DNA of 56,831 bases, taken from Prorocentrum cordatum. Taxonomy: Eukaryota; Sar; Dinophyceae; Prorocentrales; Prorocentraceae. Both the position numbers and the translations under genes were made by a program. This document shows, in pieces, positions 12,692 to 22,800 of the stretch. A model generated the notes under the pieces. It worked only from the letters and a program-made list of their open reading frames with translations. It did not search any database and was not told the origin of the DNA. Location: positions 135,001 through 191,831 of the forward strand of contig CAUYUJ010002069.1 of the NCBI GenBank assembly GCA_963575745.1, read 5' to 3'. Position 1 is the stretch's first letter. Each line of letters starts with the position of its first letter.

Positions 12692-13300
12692 CTACATTAT
12701 CAGGATCACGAGCAAACTTCGAGAATGACGAATGGATTTTCCCGCGTCCGTATCTATCGGATAAAGATTTCGAACCTTTCCTGCGGGACCCTCTCCATGT
12801 GCGACGCTGTCGCTCTCCCCGACATCAGTTATCCGTTGAGCTGAGTCAGCGAAGATCAGCTTTCTGTGGCAGTCGCCCATGCACGACGTGGTGCGCCTTG
12901 TCTGATGGTCGTAGCACTTGTCGAGCTTAGCGAATTTCACCACGTTCACGCGATCCTCGTGTTCGATCTCCCACAGGCGCTGGTTGGACTTGCTCACCTT
13001 GTCGAAGTTGGCCTTGCCGGTGTTCAGCTGGCGATTGATCAGCACCTCAAGTAGACCTCCGAACGCGTGCAGGTGGGGCGCTTCGAGGTTTTGGCCCCTG
13101 CTTTTGGCCTGCACCTGCTCGTTGTACTTGGCGCTTTGCTTTGCCGCGCGAGCTACCTCTGGTGCGTCGCGCGGCGCGATCATATGGTCGAAATAGATTC
13201 CCCCCGCCGTCCTCCGCGACTTGGACAGCCACGTGATTATTTTCATCATGCGTACAATGAACCTCTTACTGGCGGGGTTGTAGTCCGCGGGGTTCCTGGC
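12692..13300 (-). CDS. Hypothetical protein segment (EAPHLHAFGGLL block)
   Basis: The minus-strand frame is open from about 13543 to 12692 (283 codons). The part from ~13300 down is well mixed and not low-complexity, and reads like real protein. It contains NPADYNPASKRF, then a basic helical stretch, then EAPHLHAFGGLLEVLINRQL, followed by charged, possibly helical sequence (about DRVNVVKFAKLDKCYD). The upstream part of the frame overlaps LINE zinc-finger codons in another frame and is probably a shadow, so I place the start at ~13300 without a start codon. I recall similar 'HLHAFGGL' segments in dinoflagellate hypothetical proteins but cannot verify this. No function is assigned. It could be a retroposed fragment or an exon. 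Confidence 0.45.
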   Translation of the reverse strand, partial: ARNPADYNPASKRFIVRMMKIITWLSKSRRTAGGIYFDHMIAPRDAPEVARAAKQSAKYNEQVQAKSRGQNLEAPHLHAFGGLLEVLINRQLNTGKANFDKVSKSNQRLWEIEHEDRVNVVKFAKLDKCYDHQTRRTTSCMGDCHRKLIFADSAQRITDVGESDSVAHGEGPAGKVRNLYPIDTDAGKSIRHSRSLLVILIM

Positions 13301-14797
13301 GATTTTCGGTTTCTCGTCGTTCCGGCGGCGCTGCTGACGATCGTGTTCTTTGAGCGGCTCTCTTCTGAGGACCAGGGACATGGCTCGCAGCAGCTTTGGG
13401 CGGCGGCTGGTGAGCAAGATTCGGGCGAATTCGTTTCGCTCGTGGCAAAGCGGCAACAGGAGGAGGGGGCAAGTGGCATTCGACAGCGTGATCGAGAAAG
13501 TCGTCAAGAGTGCCATGCTCCTCACCGCACATGAGGCACGCACGCGATTTGAGTTTCACGGGACACCATGCGAACGCCGCGCAATGGAGCCGGCATCTGT
13601 TGTTTAGCCAAGAATTTCGAACGCGTTGTCGAGCGCTGTCCTTCGTCGAGAAACATGCCCTGCACCGCAGGCAAACGTTCGAGACCACCGTCTACAAGAG
13701 ATGGTTTAATTTCCCGTACTCTCCCCCTCGAACGAGACTGGTACGCGAAGAGAGCACTCAGAGTATCGAAGACCTGTGAGCACACGCTTCCATGTTCATC
13801 ATTTAGGGTACACACGTGGTTTCCAGGTTCCTTTGAGGCCCCTCAGACTTCTTTAACAGCCTGGGCGGGTCTTCTGAGTCGGGATAGGAAGATCTTTTCC
13901 ATCATGTAGAACGGCTGTCCGCAGTAACTTAGGATCGACCTTTCGCCAGACCTCCCGAACCTTCTCCTCCTCCTCCTCCCCCTCCTCCTCTTCCTCTAAT
14001 GCCTTCCAAGAACATTCCTATCTCTCCTAGGCCTCAAAGAAGTCCTCGGCACCACTGAAATTAGCAAAGGTCCAAACAGCATATTCAATCTGCTTTGCGA
14101 TCGGCGGCGCGGAAGCCGTGAACTTGCCATCGGCGTCCAAGCTCTCGGGCCCATTCTGTAGTGCACCCCAAATTGCGGCGATCACTTGGCGGTGCGCGGC
14201 AGCGTCCCTGGTCATCTGCTGCACCCATCCAAACCTTTTGGCCGCGTGCTGGCAGATCGGCATCAGACGCCACTTTCGGCGCAGAACTGCACTGGGCAAG
14301 ATGTTTGGATGCTTCCCCTCCCAGTCCGCAACCCGTCCCCGCTCTAGAGCCCCAAGATATTTATCAGTCAAGATGTTGAGGAGGAGGAGGAGGATCCTTT
14401 GGGATCCTTTTGGCCATTCCCGAGGCCGGCAGCATGCGCCCTTAAGACGAAACATCGCCACTTGGCCCAGGATCTAACGCCCCTAAACCGCATGGCCATG
14501 CAACGCCCGAGCGGGGTGCACCTCACGGACGACGGGATTATCTCCGCGCCCCAGCACGTCCATGCCGTCCCAGCGGCCGTTACGCCGCCCGGCCGCAGGC
14601 GCGTCGCTTCGCCCGCACGCGGGCTGCCGACGCGGCGGGCCTGCCCAACCCTTGAAGGCACCCGAATGCAACCATTCGGGTACCGACGACCCGGAACCCA
14701 TCGTGCTCACGAAGCTCATCGGCACTTGCGCGAACTGGCACTGCTCCCCGCAGTACGCCGCCAACCACGAAGAAGGACGCGGAGCGTCAGCGCCCAC
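13270..14797 (-). pseudogene. Decayed LINE C-terminal region with zinc fingers
   Basis: Minus-strand blocks in several frames resemble the region downstream of the RT in dinoflagellate LINEs. At 14461-14027 the block includes RFGWVQQMTRDAAAHRQVIA followed by AIWGALQ. At 13688-13410 a zinc-finger-like segment reads C-x2-C...FSTKDSARQRVRN, then CLMCGEEHGTLDDFLDHAVE followed by CH, with Cys/His spacing like a C2H2 finger. At 13815-13522 is a linker-like segment. At least three frame changes separate the blocks, and a CCT-rich stretch lies at 13970-14000. No RT catalytic motif was found upstream on this strand, so this is probably a 3' fragment. Assignment to a LINE rests on family resemblance. 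Confidence 0.5.
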
Positions 14798-15265
14798 TTC
14801 AACTCGAGGATCGTCATTTCATGACTTGCGCCCGCCCCCAACGGCGCATCGGGACATTCATCAGCCGACCACGCCATCCTGCTAGAACCAGCCGCATCTC
14901 ACGCCCACGCTGCCGCAACTCCAGCACGCTCTTCAAGATGATCTGCACCTCATCGTCGTCGAGTGCATGACCTCCGTCCGCACGCTCTCCATCGCGACAA
15001 GCTTCGCGAGCATCAGCGATGTCCTCGTCGAAACACATGTAGATACCATCGACGGCAATGCTGCACTCCTGGATCAAACCGCTCGGGGCTGGGCGTGGAA
15101 GGCAGGGACCTCCGGGACCTCCGCGAACGCAGCGTCGCATTCGGGCAGCGCCCCGTTCTCCAGCTCCTCCGGCGGCCTGCCCGGGTCCACTTCGGCCACG
15201 GCCTGCACCAGCTGGGGCGTGACGGGATCCCGGCGGCTTCGATTGGGGCCTTCACGCCTGGCACC
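14798..15265 (-). other. Unassigned coding-like sequence
   Basis: Minus-strand frames give mixed-composition peptides, for example QAVAEVDPGRPPEELENGAL near 15120-15190 and VDGIYMCFDEDIADAREACR near 15050. They may belong to the same decayed element as the block to the left. No motif identifies them. Confidence 0.25.
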
Positions 15266-15595
15266 TCGTCAGGAGGAGGAGGAGGAGGAGGAACAGCCGG
15301 GAGAGGAGAAGGGGGCGGTTTCTGTGCTTGCCCCCCCCCCCCCACACACACACACCCTCTGTTCCTTCCCCGCTCAAGTGCTCTTTATCCATCCAGTCCC
15401 CCCTCTCCTTCCTTCCCTCCTCACACTCGCTCTTTGATTTGGTTGGCTTAAGCCCTCCCTGGCCCTCTCCTCCACACTGTCTCCAGCCCCTCTCCAGCCT
15501 TATCTACACTTCGACTCAGTCACACACCCCTTACACCCTTCCAATCCCTCTCCTCCCCCTTTCCCGCATGTCTACTCGTTCCGTGTTTACCCAGT
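15266..15595. repeat. Microsatellite and pyrimidine-rich stretch
   Basis: A short GGA tract (15271-15292), a C run with CACACA (15331-15356) and a CT-rich pyrimidine stretch to ~15595. No gene is seen. Confidence 0.6.
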
Positions 15596-16480
15596 AGGTT
15601 ACGCCATCCCGCCGACCCCCAGATGAGGTGAGGTACGGCTATATGCGTTGTTTGCCGATTCCCGTCGTGCTGCCTGCCTGTAGTTGCTGCTGATTCATCC
15701 TCCTTTTCCTCCGCGTCTGTTGCGGGGCTGCTTGGGGGGGCATGGAGCCTTGTGCGGGCTACTGGGGCTTGAGGGAGGGGGGGGGGGCATCCTGGGAGCC
15801 ATCTTGTGGGGGAGGGCTCCCTGCAAGTTGTCCTTCTTGGGCCTCTCCTGGGCCCCTCTTGGGGCCCTCTTGAGGGCCTTTCGGGCCGTCTTGGGGGCCT
15901 CTTGGGCCGTCTTAGGGCCCTCATGGGGCGTCTCCGGGCCTTCTCGGGGGCCTTTCGGGCCTGTCTGGGGGGTTCTCGGGCCGTCTTGCATGTACGTGCG
16001 GGAGCGCGAGAACATTCAGAATACCTACGGAAAATCAATTGTTGTGCCCCTGAAGCTTTCTCGGGGTTCTTCTTGGGGAGTTTTGGAGGTGTCTTGGGCC
16101 GTCTTGGAGCCACCTGGGGTGGTCTTGAGGCCTCTCCGGCGTGCTTTGGAGCCATCTTGGAACACATTTTGGGCGTCTCCACGGAGGATGGACTTGGAGG
16201 CTGCGAGAGCCCAAGAGGTGTGTTGACGAGCTCCCCCCAAGCTCCACTTCCCCAGGACACTCTAACTTGATTATATAGGCTTACGCCACATCCGCCGACC
16301 CCTGTATAAACTACTGCGCCTCCAGGACTGCATTTCACGAGGCTTGTCCGAATCATGACACGGCGCTCGACATCGTTCCTGTTGCTTTTGGGGCGGGGCG
16401 TCTTGGCAGCTGACGAGCTCCCCCCAAGCTCCACTCCCCCATGACACTCTAATTGGATTTTGGACCACTGAAGGGAGGGG
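15594..16480. repeat. Repeat block with 21-nt minisatellite, site 2
   Basis: A TAGG(C)TTACGCCA...CCGCCGACCCC segment occurs at 15594-15619 and again at 16276-16302. A ~42 bp direct repeat starting TGACGAGCTCCCCCCAAGCT lies at 16222-16266 and 16410-16452. Between 15815 and 16178 is the CTTGGGGCC minisatellite with period ~21 nt (minus-strand heptads such as GPETPHE and GPKTAQE). It ends in GCCATCTTGGAACACATTTT, a boundary nearly shared with site 3 near 46868-46890. Confidence 0.65.
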
Positions 16481-17724
16481 GAACGAGATGGAACGAGGGG
16501 GGGAAAGCTAGGTGTCTCACACGCAAACGGAGGCCAGTGGACACACCGTTCTCACCTGAGCTGGCTCTGGGCATCTCCGACGCGGGCACCTCCAATAGTA
16601 CGAAGTGCGCGTCGCGCTTCGACCACCGAGCAGTACCCTGCCATCGAGCCAGCCAGAGTACGATTTTGAGTCACGAGCTGGACAACATGTGCTCCATCAG
16701 CCCCCTCACACCCCTGGCAAAAACTAGTGCAAAAAGGTATGTTACGATTTCTTCACCGGCAGCCACGACCGGGGCCTAGACGAGAGCACGGTTCTGAAGC
16801 GCGGACGCTTACAAGAAGAGTGTGATATTTCCACCATGCATTGTCGATTTCAGCACGAACCTGCCACCACATCATCTTCCCCCCCAAGCAGAACGTTGCG
16901 AGTGTACAGGCGAGATAGCGACAATGAGCCTCGCACGTCGGACAGCAATCCCAGGTAAACGTCGCGCTTTGTCTGCTCAGCACGACGCCTCCAGCCGAAC
17001 CCGAAACACACACACACATCGGCTCTGCGCGGATGCCGTCAACACGTTTAGGCTACCTGGTGTTGTCGGACGCTCGCCCCGAGCGTGCCAGATTCGCCCC
17101 CCCACTCCCACCCCCGCGGGCAGGAAACTCCCGCTCTCCCTCCCTCCCTTTCCCTCCCTCTCCCTCTTCCTCCCTCTCTCCCTCTCTATCTGTCTCTCCT
17201 GGTCGCACGCCGAGGGGGTCGCTCGGACCCTCGAGTAATGCCCGCCCTGGCAACAAGGGTCAGGCGCGCGCCCCGCCAGCCCGGGCGCTGTCTGGACAGA
17301 CTCTGTCCGCAGTTGTGTCTCCGTCCCTCGTTCCTTCTCTCCCCATCTCGCCCTGCCTGAGACTATTTTCATCCTCTAGCGCGTAGTCCTCACCTGCCCC
17401 CCCCCAGGAGGGTAATGGTAACAATCGTACGTGAGTGGGGGAGAGCAGGACCGGAAATGGGACATTTTACAACCAACTAAAGCCAATCCCAACGATTGTA
17501 GTACTAATTCCAACCTTTTTGGTAGTACTTCCAACCACTTTTGTATGAATTCCCAGCAACCTCCATGAAAAGCCCCAAAGGCGTCTTAGAGGCGTCACTC
17601 TTGCTTGCGCTTGGCGCTGGCCAGGTGCCGTCTGCTTCGCGGGGAGTCTTTTCTCCCTGCTCGCGGTATTCTAGGGAGCTTGCTCCATTTTCTGATTCAT
17701 TTGATTCACATCCTCGTCATTATC
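16481..17724. other. Gene-free stretch
   Basis: Mixed sequence with a short CA repeat (17009-17020), a pyrimidine-rich CCCT segment (17125-17200) and, near 17400-17540, a less GC-rich part with repeated CCAAC words. No convincing protein, RNA gene or regulatory element is recognised. Confidence 0.4.
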
Positions 17725-18515
17725 CTTGTCCTCCTCCTCCTCGTCCTCCCCCTCCTCCCCTCCTCCTCCTCCTCCTCCTCCTCCTCCTCCTCCTCCTCCT
17801 CCTCCTCCTCCTCCTCCCCCTCCCCGTCCTCCTCCTCCTCCTCCTCCTCCTCCTCCTCCTCCTCCTCCTCCTCTTCCTCCTCCTCCTCCTCCTCCTGCTC
17901 CTCCTCCTGCTCCTCCTCCTCCCCCCTCCACCTCCCCCTCCCCCTTTCCTCTCCTTCCTCTTCCTTCCTCCTCTCCTCCTCCTGCTCCTCCTCCTCCTCC
18001 TCCTCCTCCTCCTCCTCCTCCTCCTCCCTCCTCCTCCTCCCCCTCCTCCCCTCCTCCTCCTCCTCCTCCTCCTCCTCCTCCTCCTCCTCCTCCTCCTCCC
18101 TCCCTCCTTTCTCTCGCTCCTGACCTCCCCCGCCTCCTCCTCTCCTCCTCTCCTCCTCCTCCTACTCCTCCTCCCCTCCTCCTCCTCCTCCTCCTTCTAC
18201 TCCTTTTACCTCACTTCCTCCTCCTCCCCCCGCTCCTCCTCTCCTCTTACCTCTCCTGCCTCCTCCTCCTCCTCCTCCTCCTCCTCCTCCTCCTCCTCCT
18301 CCCCGTTTCTTCTCGCTCATCCTCCTCCCCCCCTCCTCTCCTCCTCCTCCTCCTCCTCCTCCTCCTCTCTCCTCCTCTCTCTCCTCCTCCTCCTCCTCCT
18401 CCTGCACTCCTCCTCCCCCTCCCGTCGCTCCTCCTCCTCCTCCTCCTCTTCCCCCTTCTCCTTCTCCTCCTCCTCCTCCTCCTCCTCCTCCTCCTCCTCT
18501 TCCTCCTCTTCCTCC
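17725..18515. repeat. Polypyrimidine CCT tract, 5' side of the LINE
   Basis: About 790 bp that is almost pure C and T on the plus strand, mainly CCT with scattered TTC, CCCC and GTC interruptions. It is open in all three forward frames, so the long open frame through it has no coding meaning. It ends abruptly at TAGCC, the start of the LINE. A matching tract in the same orientation begins at the LINE's other end. Confidence 0.93.
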
Positions 18516-18588
18516 TAGCCGTCTCGGGGCGAGCTTGGTGCTCGCTCTTGCCGGAGCAAACTTCGGAGCGGCGTGCCCCCGCGGGCCG

Positions 18589-19743
18589 ATGGCGAATGGC
18601 GTTGCTGGTGGCACGCGCGGAGCCAGCCAGGGTGGCGACCCCTGGACGTGTCGCGCGTGCGCTGCTGGCTACAGCAACATGGCCTGGCGCATGGAGTGCA
18701 GGCTCTGCAAGGCGGCGCGGCCGCCGCGCGGCGCTGGCACGATCGGCGAGGCCATCGACAAGGCCAAGGCGCAGGCCAAGGCCAAAGGGAAGGCGAAGGC
18801 CGAGGCGAAGCGCGTGCGCTTTGCCTCGGATGTGCCTGGCCCTGCCGCCGCTGCGGCCACGCCGGCGCCGTGGGCGCGGGGCGCGGCCAAGCAGGCGGCC
18901 GAGGAGCAGCCCAGGGGCAGCGGCGGCAAGGACGAGGAGGTTCGCCAGGCCCTCCTCCGCCACTTTGGCCCCAGGGAAGGCTGGTCGGCGGCCCTGGTCC
19001 AGGACTTCGGGGCCTTGGTGCCTGTGGTGGACGCGCCGCCGCCAGCGAAGCCCTTGGCCGAGCTGTCGCTCCAGGCCCTCCTGGCCAGGGAGGCGAAGAT
19101 CAAGGGCCAGGTCGGTCGCGCGGAGATCGCGCTGGCGGCCGTCAAGGAGGAGCAGGCGGCCGTCGCTGTCCGCGTGGCGGAGCAGGCTGATGTCCTCCAG
19201 AAGCGGCGCGACCAGCTGGAGGAGGTGGCCGAGGCTGTGCGTGCCAGGAAGCGCGCCGACCTGGCGCAGCACACGGGGCCGTCGCCCATGGAGGAGGGCG
19301 AGCCTGAGGAGGCCGCGGGCTGCCTGGGCAAGACGCTGCTCAAGGGCCTCGAGGCGGAGCGGGAGCGGGTTCTCCTGCTCGGGGAGGAGGGCGGCGCCCT
19401 GCTCGCGATGGCCGCCGAGGCCCGCAGCCTCGTGGAGAAGCTCGCCGCCGCCGACGCCCGTGCTCGCGAGGCAGCGGCGGCCGAGCGGGCCCGCGCGACT
19501 GCAGCCGCAGCTGAGCGGGCCGCCACGGCGCAGGAGGCCGCTCCCGCGGCTGATGGCAGTGATGATGGCGCTGCTGGTCCTCCTGGGGACCGCAAGCGCG
19601 TCGGCGACCTTGACCTCGGCCCCGAGCTCGTCGGGCTTGACGCCGTGTTCGACGAGCTGGGCATGGAGGGCGAGCAGCAGCGCGCTGCCTGGCGCGCAGC
19701 GCTGGCCAAGCGCCAGCGGGTGGCAGGCCCCGCCTCTGGGTAG
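18589..19743 (+). CDS. LINE ORF1 protein, RanBP2-like zinc finger
   Basis: 384 codons from ATG at 18589. An upstream in-frame GTG at 18535 is less likely because it lies in the leader next to the microsatellite. Residues 19-40 form a RanBP2-like finger, W-T-C-x2-C-x12-C-x2-C, with Trp19, Cys21, Cys24, Asn30, Cys37 and Cys40. In known RanBP2 fingers this fold binds single-stranded RNA or ubiquitin; RNA binding is the natural guess here. A Lys/Ala stretch (about 55-75, AKAQAKAKGKAKAEAKR) is basic. Residues ~175-240 are rich in Ala, Glu, Arg and Leu with heptad-like spacing, a probable coiled coil that could mediate multimerisation. A second Ala/Arg-rich helical part lies at ~275-330. It ends at TAG 19741-19743, and ORF2 codons in another frame begin just beyond or overlapping the end. 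Confidence 0.8.
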   Translation: MANGVAGGTRGASQGGDPWTCRACAAGYSNMAWRMECRLCKAARPPRGAGTIGEAIDKAKAQAKAKGKAKAEAKRVRFASDVPGPAAAAATPAPWARGAAKQAAEEQPRGSGGKDEEVRQALLRHFGPREGWSAALVQDFGALVPVVDAPPPAKPLAELSLQALLAREAKIKGQVGRAEIALAAVKEEQAAVAVRVAEQADVLQKRRDQLEEVAEAVRARKRADLAQHTGPSPMEEGEPEEAAGCLGKTLLKGLEAERERVLLLGEEGGALLAMAAEARSLVEKLAAADARAREAAAAERARATAAAAERAATAQEAAPAADGSDDGAAGPPGDRKRVGDLDLGPELVGLDAVFDELGMEGEQQRAAWRAALAKRQRVAGPASG

Positions 19744-19832
19744 CCGCCCGCTGGCGGCGGACGTGGTGGAGCTGGTGACGGCCAACGCCACGGGGCTCGG
19801 CGCAGGCGCTGGTCGAGTGGCTGCACGGTGAT
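19743..19832 (+). other. N-terminal part of ORF2 in another frame (frame break near 19795)
   Basis: Directly after ORF1, frame 2 reads DVVELVTANATG, the usual first beta-strand of the APE endonuclease (the Asn of TAN is a conserved active-site position). From about 19795 the match continues in frame 3 as AQALVEWLHGDVGRLPAVLC, which joins the long ORF2. A small indel in the CACGGGGCTCGG stretch explains the break. Frame 2 has no obvious ATG here, so ORF2 may normally start inside the ORF1 end or be reached by recoding or reinitiation. The break probably inactivates this copy unless it is an assembly error. Confidence 0.6.
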
Positions 19833-22800
19833 GTGGGGCGGCTGCCTGCGGTGCTCTGCCTCCAGGAGCACCGCCTCAAGGGCAAGCAGGCGGTGGCCCG
19901 CGCTGCGGGCTGGATGCAGGCGCGCGGCTTCAGCTGGCACGGCCAGGCAGCGCTGCCGACGGGCCCAGGGCCGCTGGAGAGCTCGGGAGGAGTGGCAGTG
20001 GCCACTCTGCGGCCGTCGGCGGCCGCCGCCGCGCCTGGGCTCCCTGCCCATCGGTTCCAGGTGTGCGAGGTGAACCTGGGGTTCAGGGGGCCGTGCCGCT
20101 TCATCTCGGCTTACTTCATCACGAAGGTAGGCAGGGCGAAGGAGAACATCGTGCTCCTGGCGGCGCTGCACGAGTTCGTGGGGCAGCTGGAGTCGCCGTG
20201 GATCGTGATGGGCGACTGGAACATGGAGCCCGAGGACGTCCGTGAGTGGGCGCGCAGCGCTGGTGGTGTGCTCGTCGCCCCAGAGGAGCCGACCTGCGGC
20301 ACGAAGGTCTTCGACTTCGCGGTCGTCAGCAAGGTCCTCGCGGGCTTTGTGGATGCGGCCGAGGTGCTGCTGAGGGCGCCGACGAAGGACCACGTGCCGT
20401 TCAAGGTGGTGCTTCGCGGCGTGAGGCCAGCGGCGAAGGTGCAGCGGCCGTTCTTCCCTGCCGCCTTCCCATTGCCGCTGCCGCCGCCAGTGCGGCCAGC
20501 GCAGCTCGATCGTGCCTTCTCGGCCTGGAGCCCTGGCGGCGGGCAGTCGCTCATGGTGGGATGCCAGGAGTGGTTCGGGGCGGTGGGGGCCTACCTGATC
20601 GACCTCCACGAGATCGTGCCGCCCAGCCGCTGGAAAGGGCGCGCTGGCGGGCTGCGCGCGCAGAGGGTCGAGATGGAGGTGGCCTGGAAGCAGGACCTCA
20701 AGAGGAGCGTCGGCGCTGCCTGCAGACGCTGGATGTCCTTCGCGGCGGCATGCGCCCGCTGGCGCGCGCTGCAGGAGGCGGCGCCAGGAGGTCGCTGCTG
20801 GGCGCCGCTGCGCAAGCAGCGCGAGGTGCTGATGGCGTTCGAGCTCGAGTGGCCTGAGGATGGCCCGCTGGCTGGGCTGTCGGTGGCCCGCGTGGTGGGC
20901 TTGCTCAGCTCTTCATCGTGCCAGCTGACGGTGCAATTCGTCCAGGGGGAGGCGAGGCAGCGCTGGGGGCTGGACAAGCAGCAGAAGGCCGCGGAGTGGC
21001 GCGCCTGGGCCCAGGCCGCGGCCACCGAGAAGGGCGGCTCGGCGGCCTACCGCTTCACCAAGCAGGTCGCGGTGGTGCCCACTGTGGTGCTCGCGGGCGC
21101 GGATGGTGACGACGACCCGCGCATGCCCGTGGCGGGCGAGGCCGCAGTGGCTGCGCTGCTGGAGGCGCGGCAGCCGCTCTGGATCAAGCAGTCGCGCGCA
21201 GGCGAGGCGGCGCCCGAGGATTGGGACATCCATGAGTCGGTGCTGCCGCCGCTGGAGCTCGAGGACCTCGAGCGGGTCTTGGGCACCTACCGCGAGGGGT
21301 GCGGCCTCGGGTGGGATAGGCTCCACCCGAAGCAGCTGCTGCGCCTCCCGCGGTCCTACAGGCAGCGCTGCCTGGAGCTCCTCATGGCCTGGGGGCGGAA
21401 GCTTTCGCGGGAGGCGCTGTGGCAGCTGATCGTGGTGTTCATCCCCAAGGCTGCTGGCGGCCAGCGGCCGGTCGGCCTCACGGCCATCTGGCTGAGGGTC
21501 TGGAGCAGGATGCGGCAGCCGCTGGTGGCCCGCTGGGAGGTCTCGTTGAAGAACCCTGCCTTCTGGGGCACGTCGGAGTGCCCGTGCGAGCGCGCGGGGG
21601 TGGTGCACAACCTCCTGGCGGCCTTTGCTCGCAGCAGGGGCCTCTCGGCGGCCACGGGCGTCGCCGACCTGGCGCGGTTCTACGAGCACGCCAGCCATGA
21701 GGAGCTGCGCGTGCAGGCGGTCGCCACGGAGTTCCCGCTCGCGCTGCTGCAGTGCTTCTGCGTGTCGTACCGCACGCAGCGCCGCGTGTCCTGGTGCGGC
21801 TCGGTCTCCAAGTCGTTCGAGGCGAACGGCGCCATTGTGGCGGGCTGCAGTGGTGCGGTCGGGCTGGCCAAGTTGCTGGTGCACACCCTCTTCGTGAAGA
21901 TTGTGCGCGAGAACCCAGCGGTGCGCCTGCAGAACGTCGTCGACGACGTGCTGCTGCAGGCGGTCGGCGGCAGGGCTCAGGTGGCGCAGCAGCTCCCCAG
22001 GGCCACGGCTGCCCTCGCAGAGGGCCTGGTCGCCAAGGGGCTGGTCATCTCGGATGCGAAGACGGGCTACCTAGCGAACAGCGAGGACCTCGGCGACGCG
22101 CTGGACGGCTGCTGGGCGCACGGGCCGCTGCCCCGCTGGACTGGCGCCCGCTGCCTTGGCGGCGACGCCGCCGATGGGCGCTGGAGGCGCGCGCGCGAGC
22201 AGGGCGCTCGGCTCGGCCGCGCGGCGGCGGTCAGCGCGCGGGCGCGCCTGCTGCGCAGTGCTGGTGCGCAGGTGGGCCACATCCAGGGGGGCAGCCCCGC
22301 GGCCGCCGCCGTCTGGGGCTCCGCGGTGGCGGGCCTCGCCTGCGGGAGGCTGCACGGCCTGCGGGTCGCCGCCATGTGCGCGGAGGACAGGCTGCCCATG
22401 GGCGCCAGCGTCGGCCTGCGGCTGCGGGCGCTGCACGGCGCTGCCGACCGCGACCCCTTCGTGGTGCATGCGGCGGAGGTGGCGCGCTCCTGGGGCATGA
22501 CGCTGGATGCGGGCCTGCCCAGCGCCGCTGTGGTGCAAGAGTGTTGGCTCGGGGCGCAAGGCCTGCTCGACCTTCGCAGCCCCTGGGGGCAGTGCCGCGA
22601 CCCTGCGCAGGCTTGTGTGATGGCGTTGCGGCGGGTCGGCTGCGAGATGGTGGCCTACAATGCCGTCATCGACTGGCAGGCGCGCGTCGTCTCGCTGGAG
22701 TTCTACTCGCCTGGCATGCTGGTGCAGGTGGCGCGCGCGTCGGCGATGCTGGCCTCGGACGTGCTCGCGCTGAAGCGGCTGCGCGGGCCTGGCGCCTGGG

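Noticed and set aside
17726-19831. 701-codon plus-strand open frame
   Set aside because: It begins in the CCT microsatellite and then shadows ORF1 in another frame. Only its last few codons, VTANATG, are of interest, and those are annotated separately as the ORF2 start region.
18669-20609. Long minus-strand frames (up to 646 codons) opposite ORF1 and ORF2
   Set aside because: In GC-rich coding DNA the antisense frames are often open. They have no motifs, while the plus strand has all the LINE motifs.
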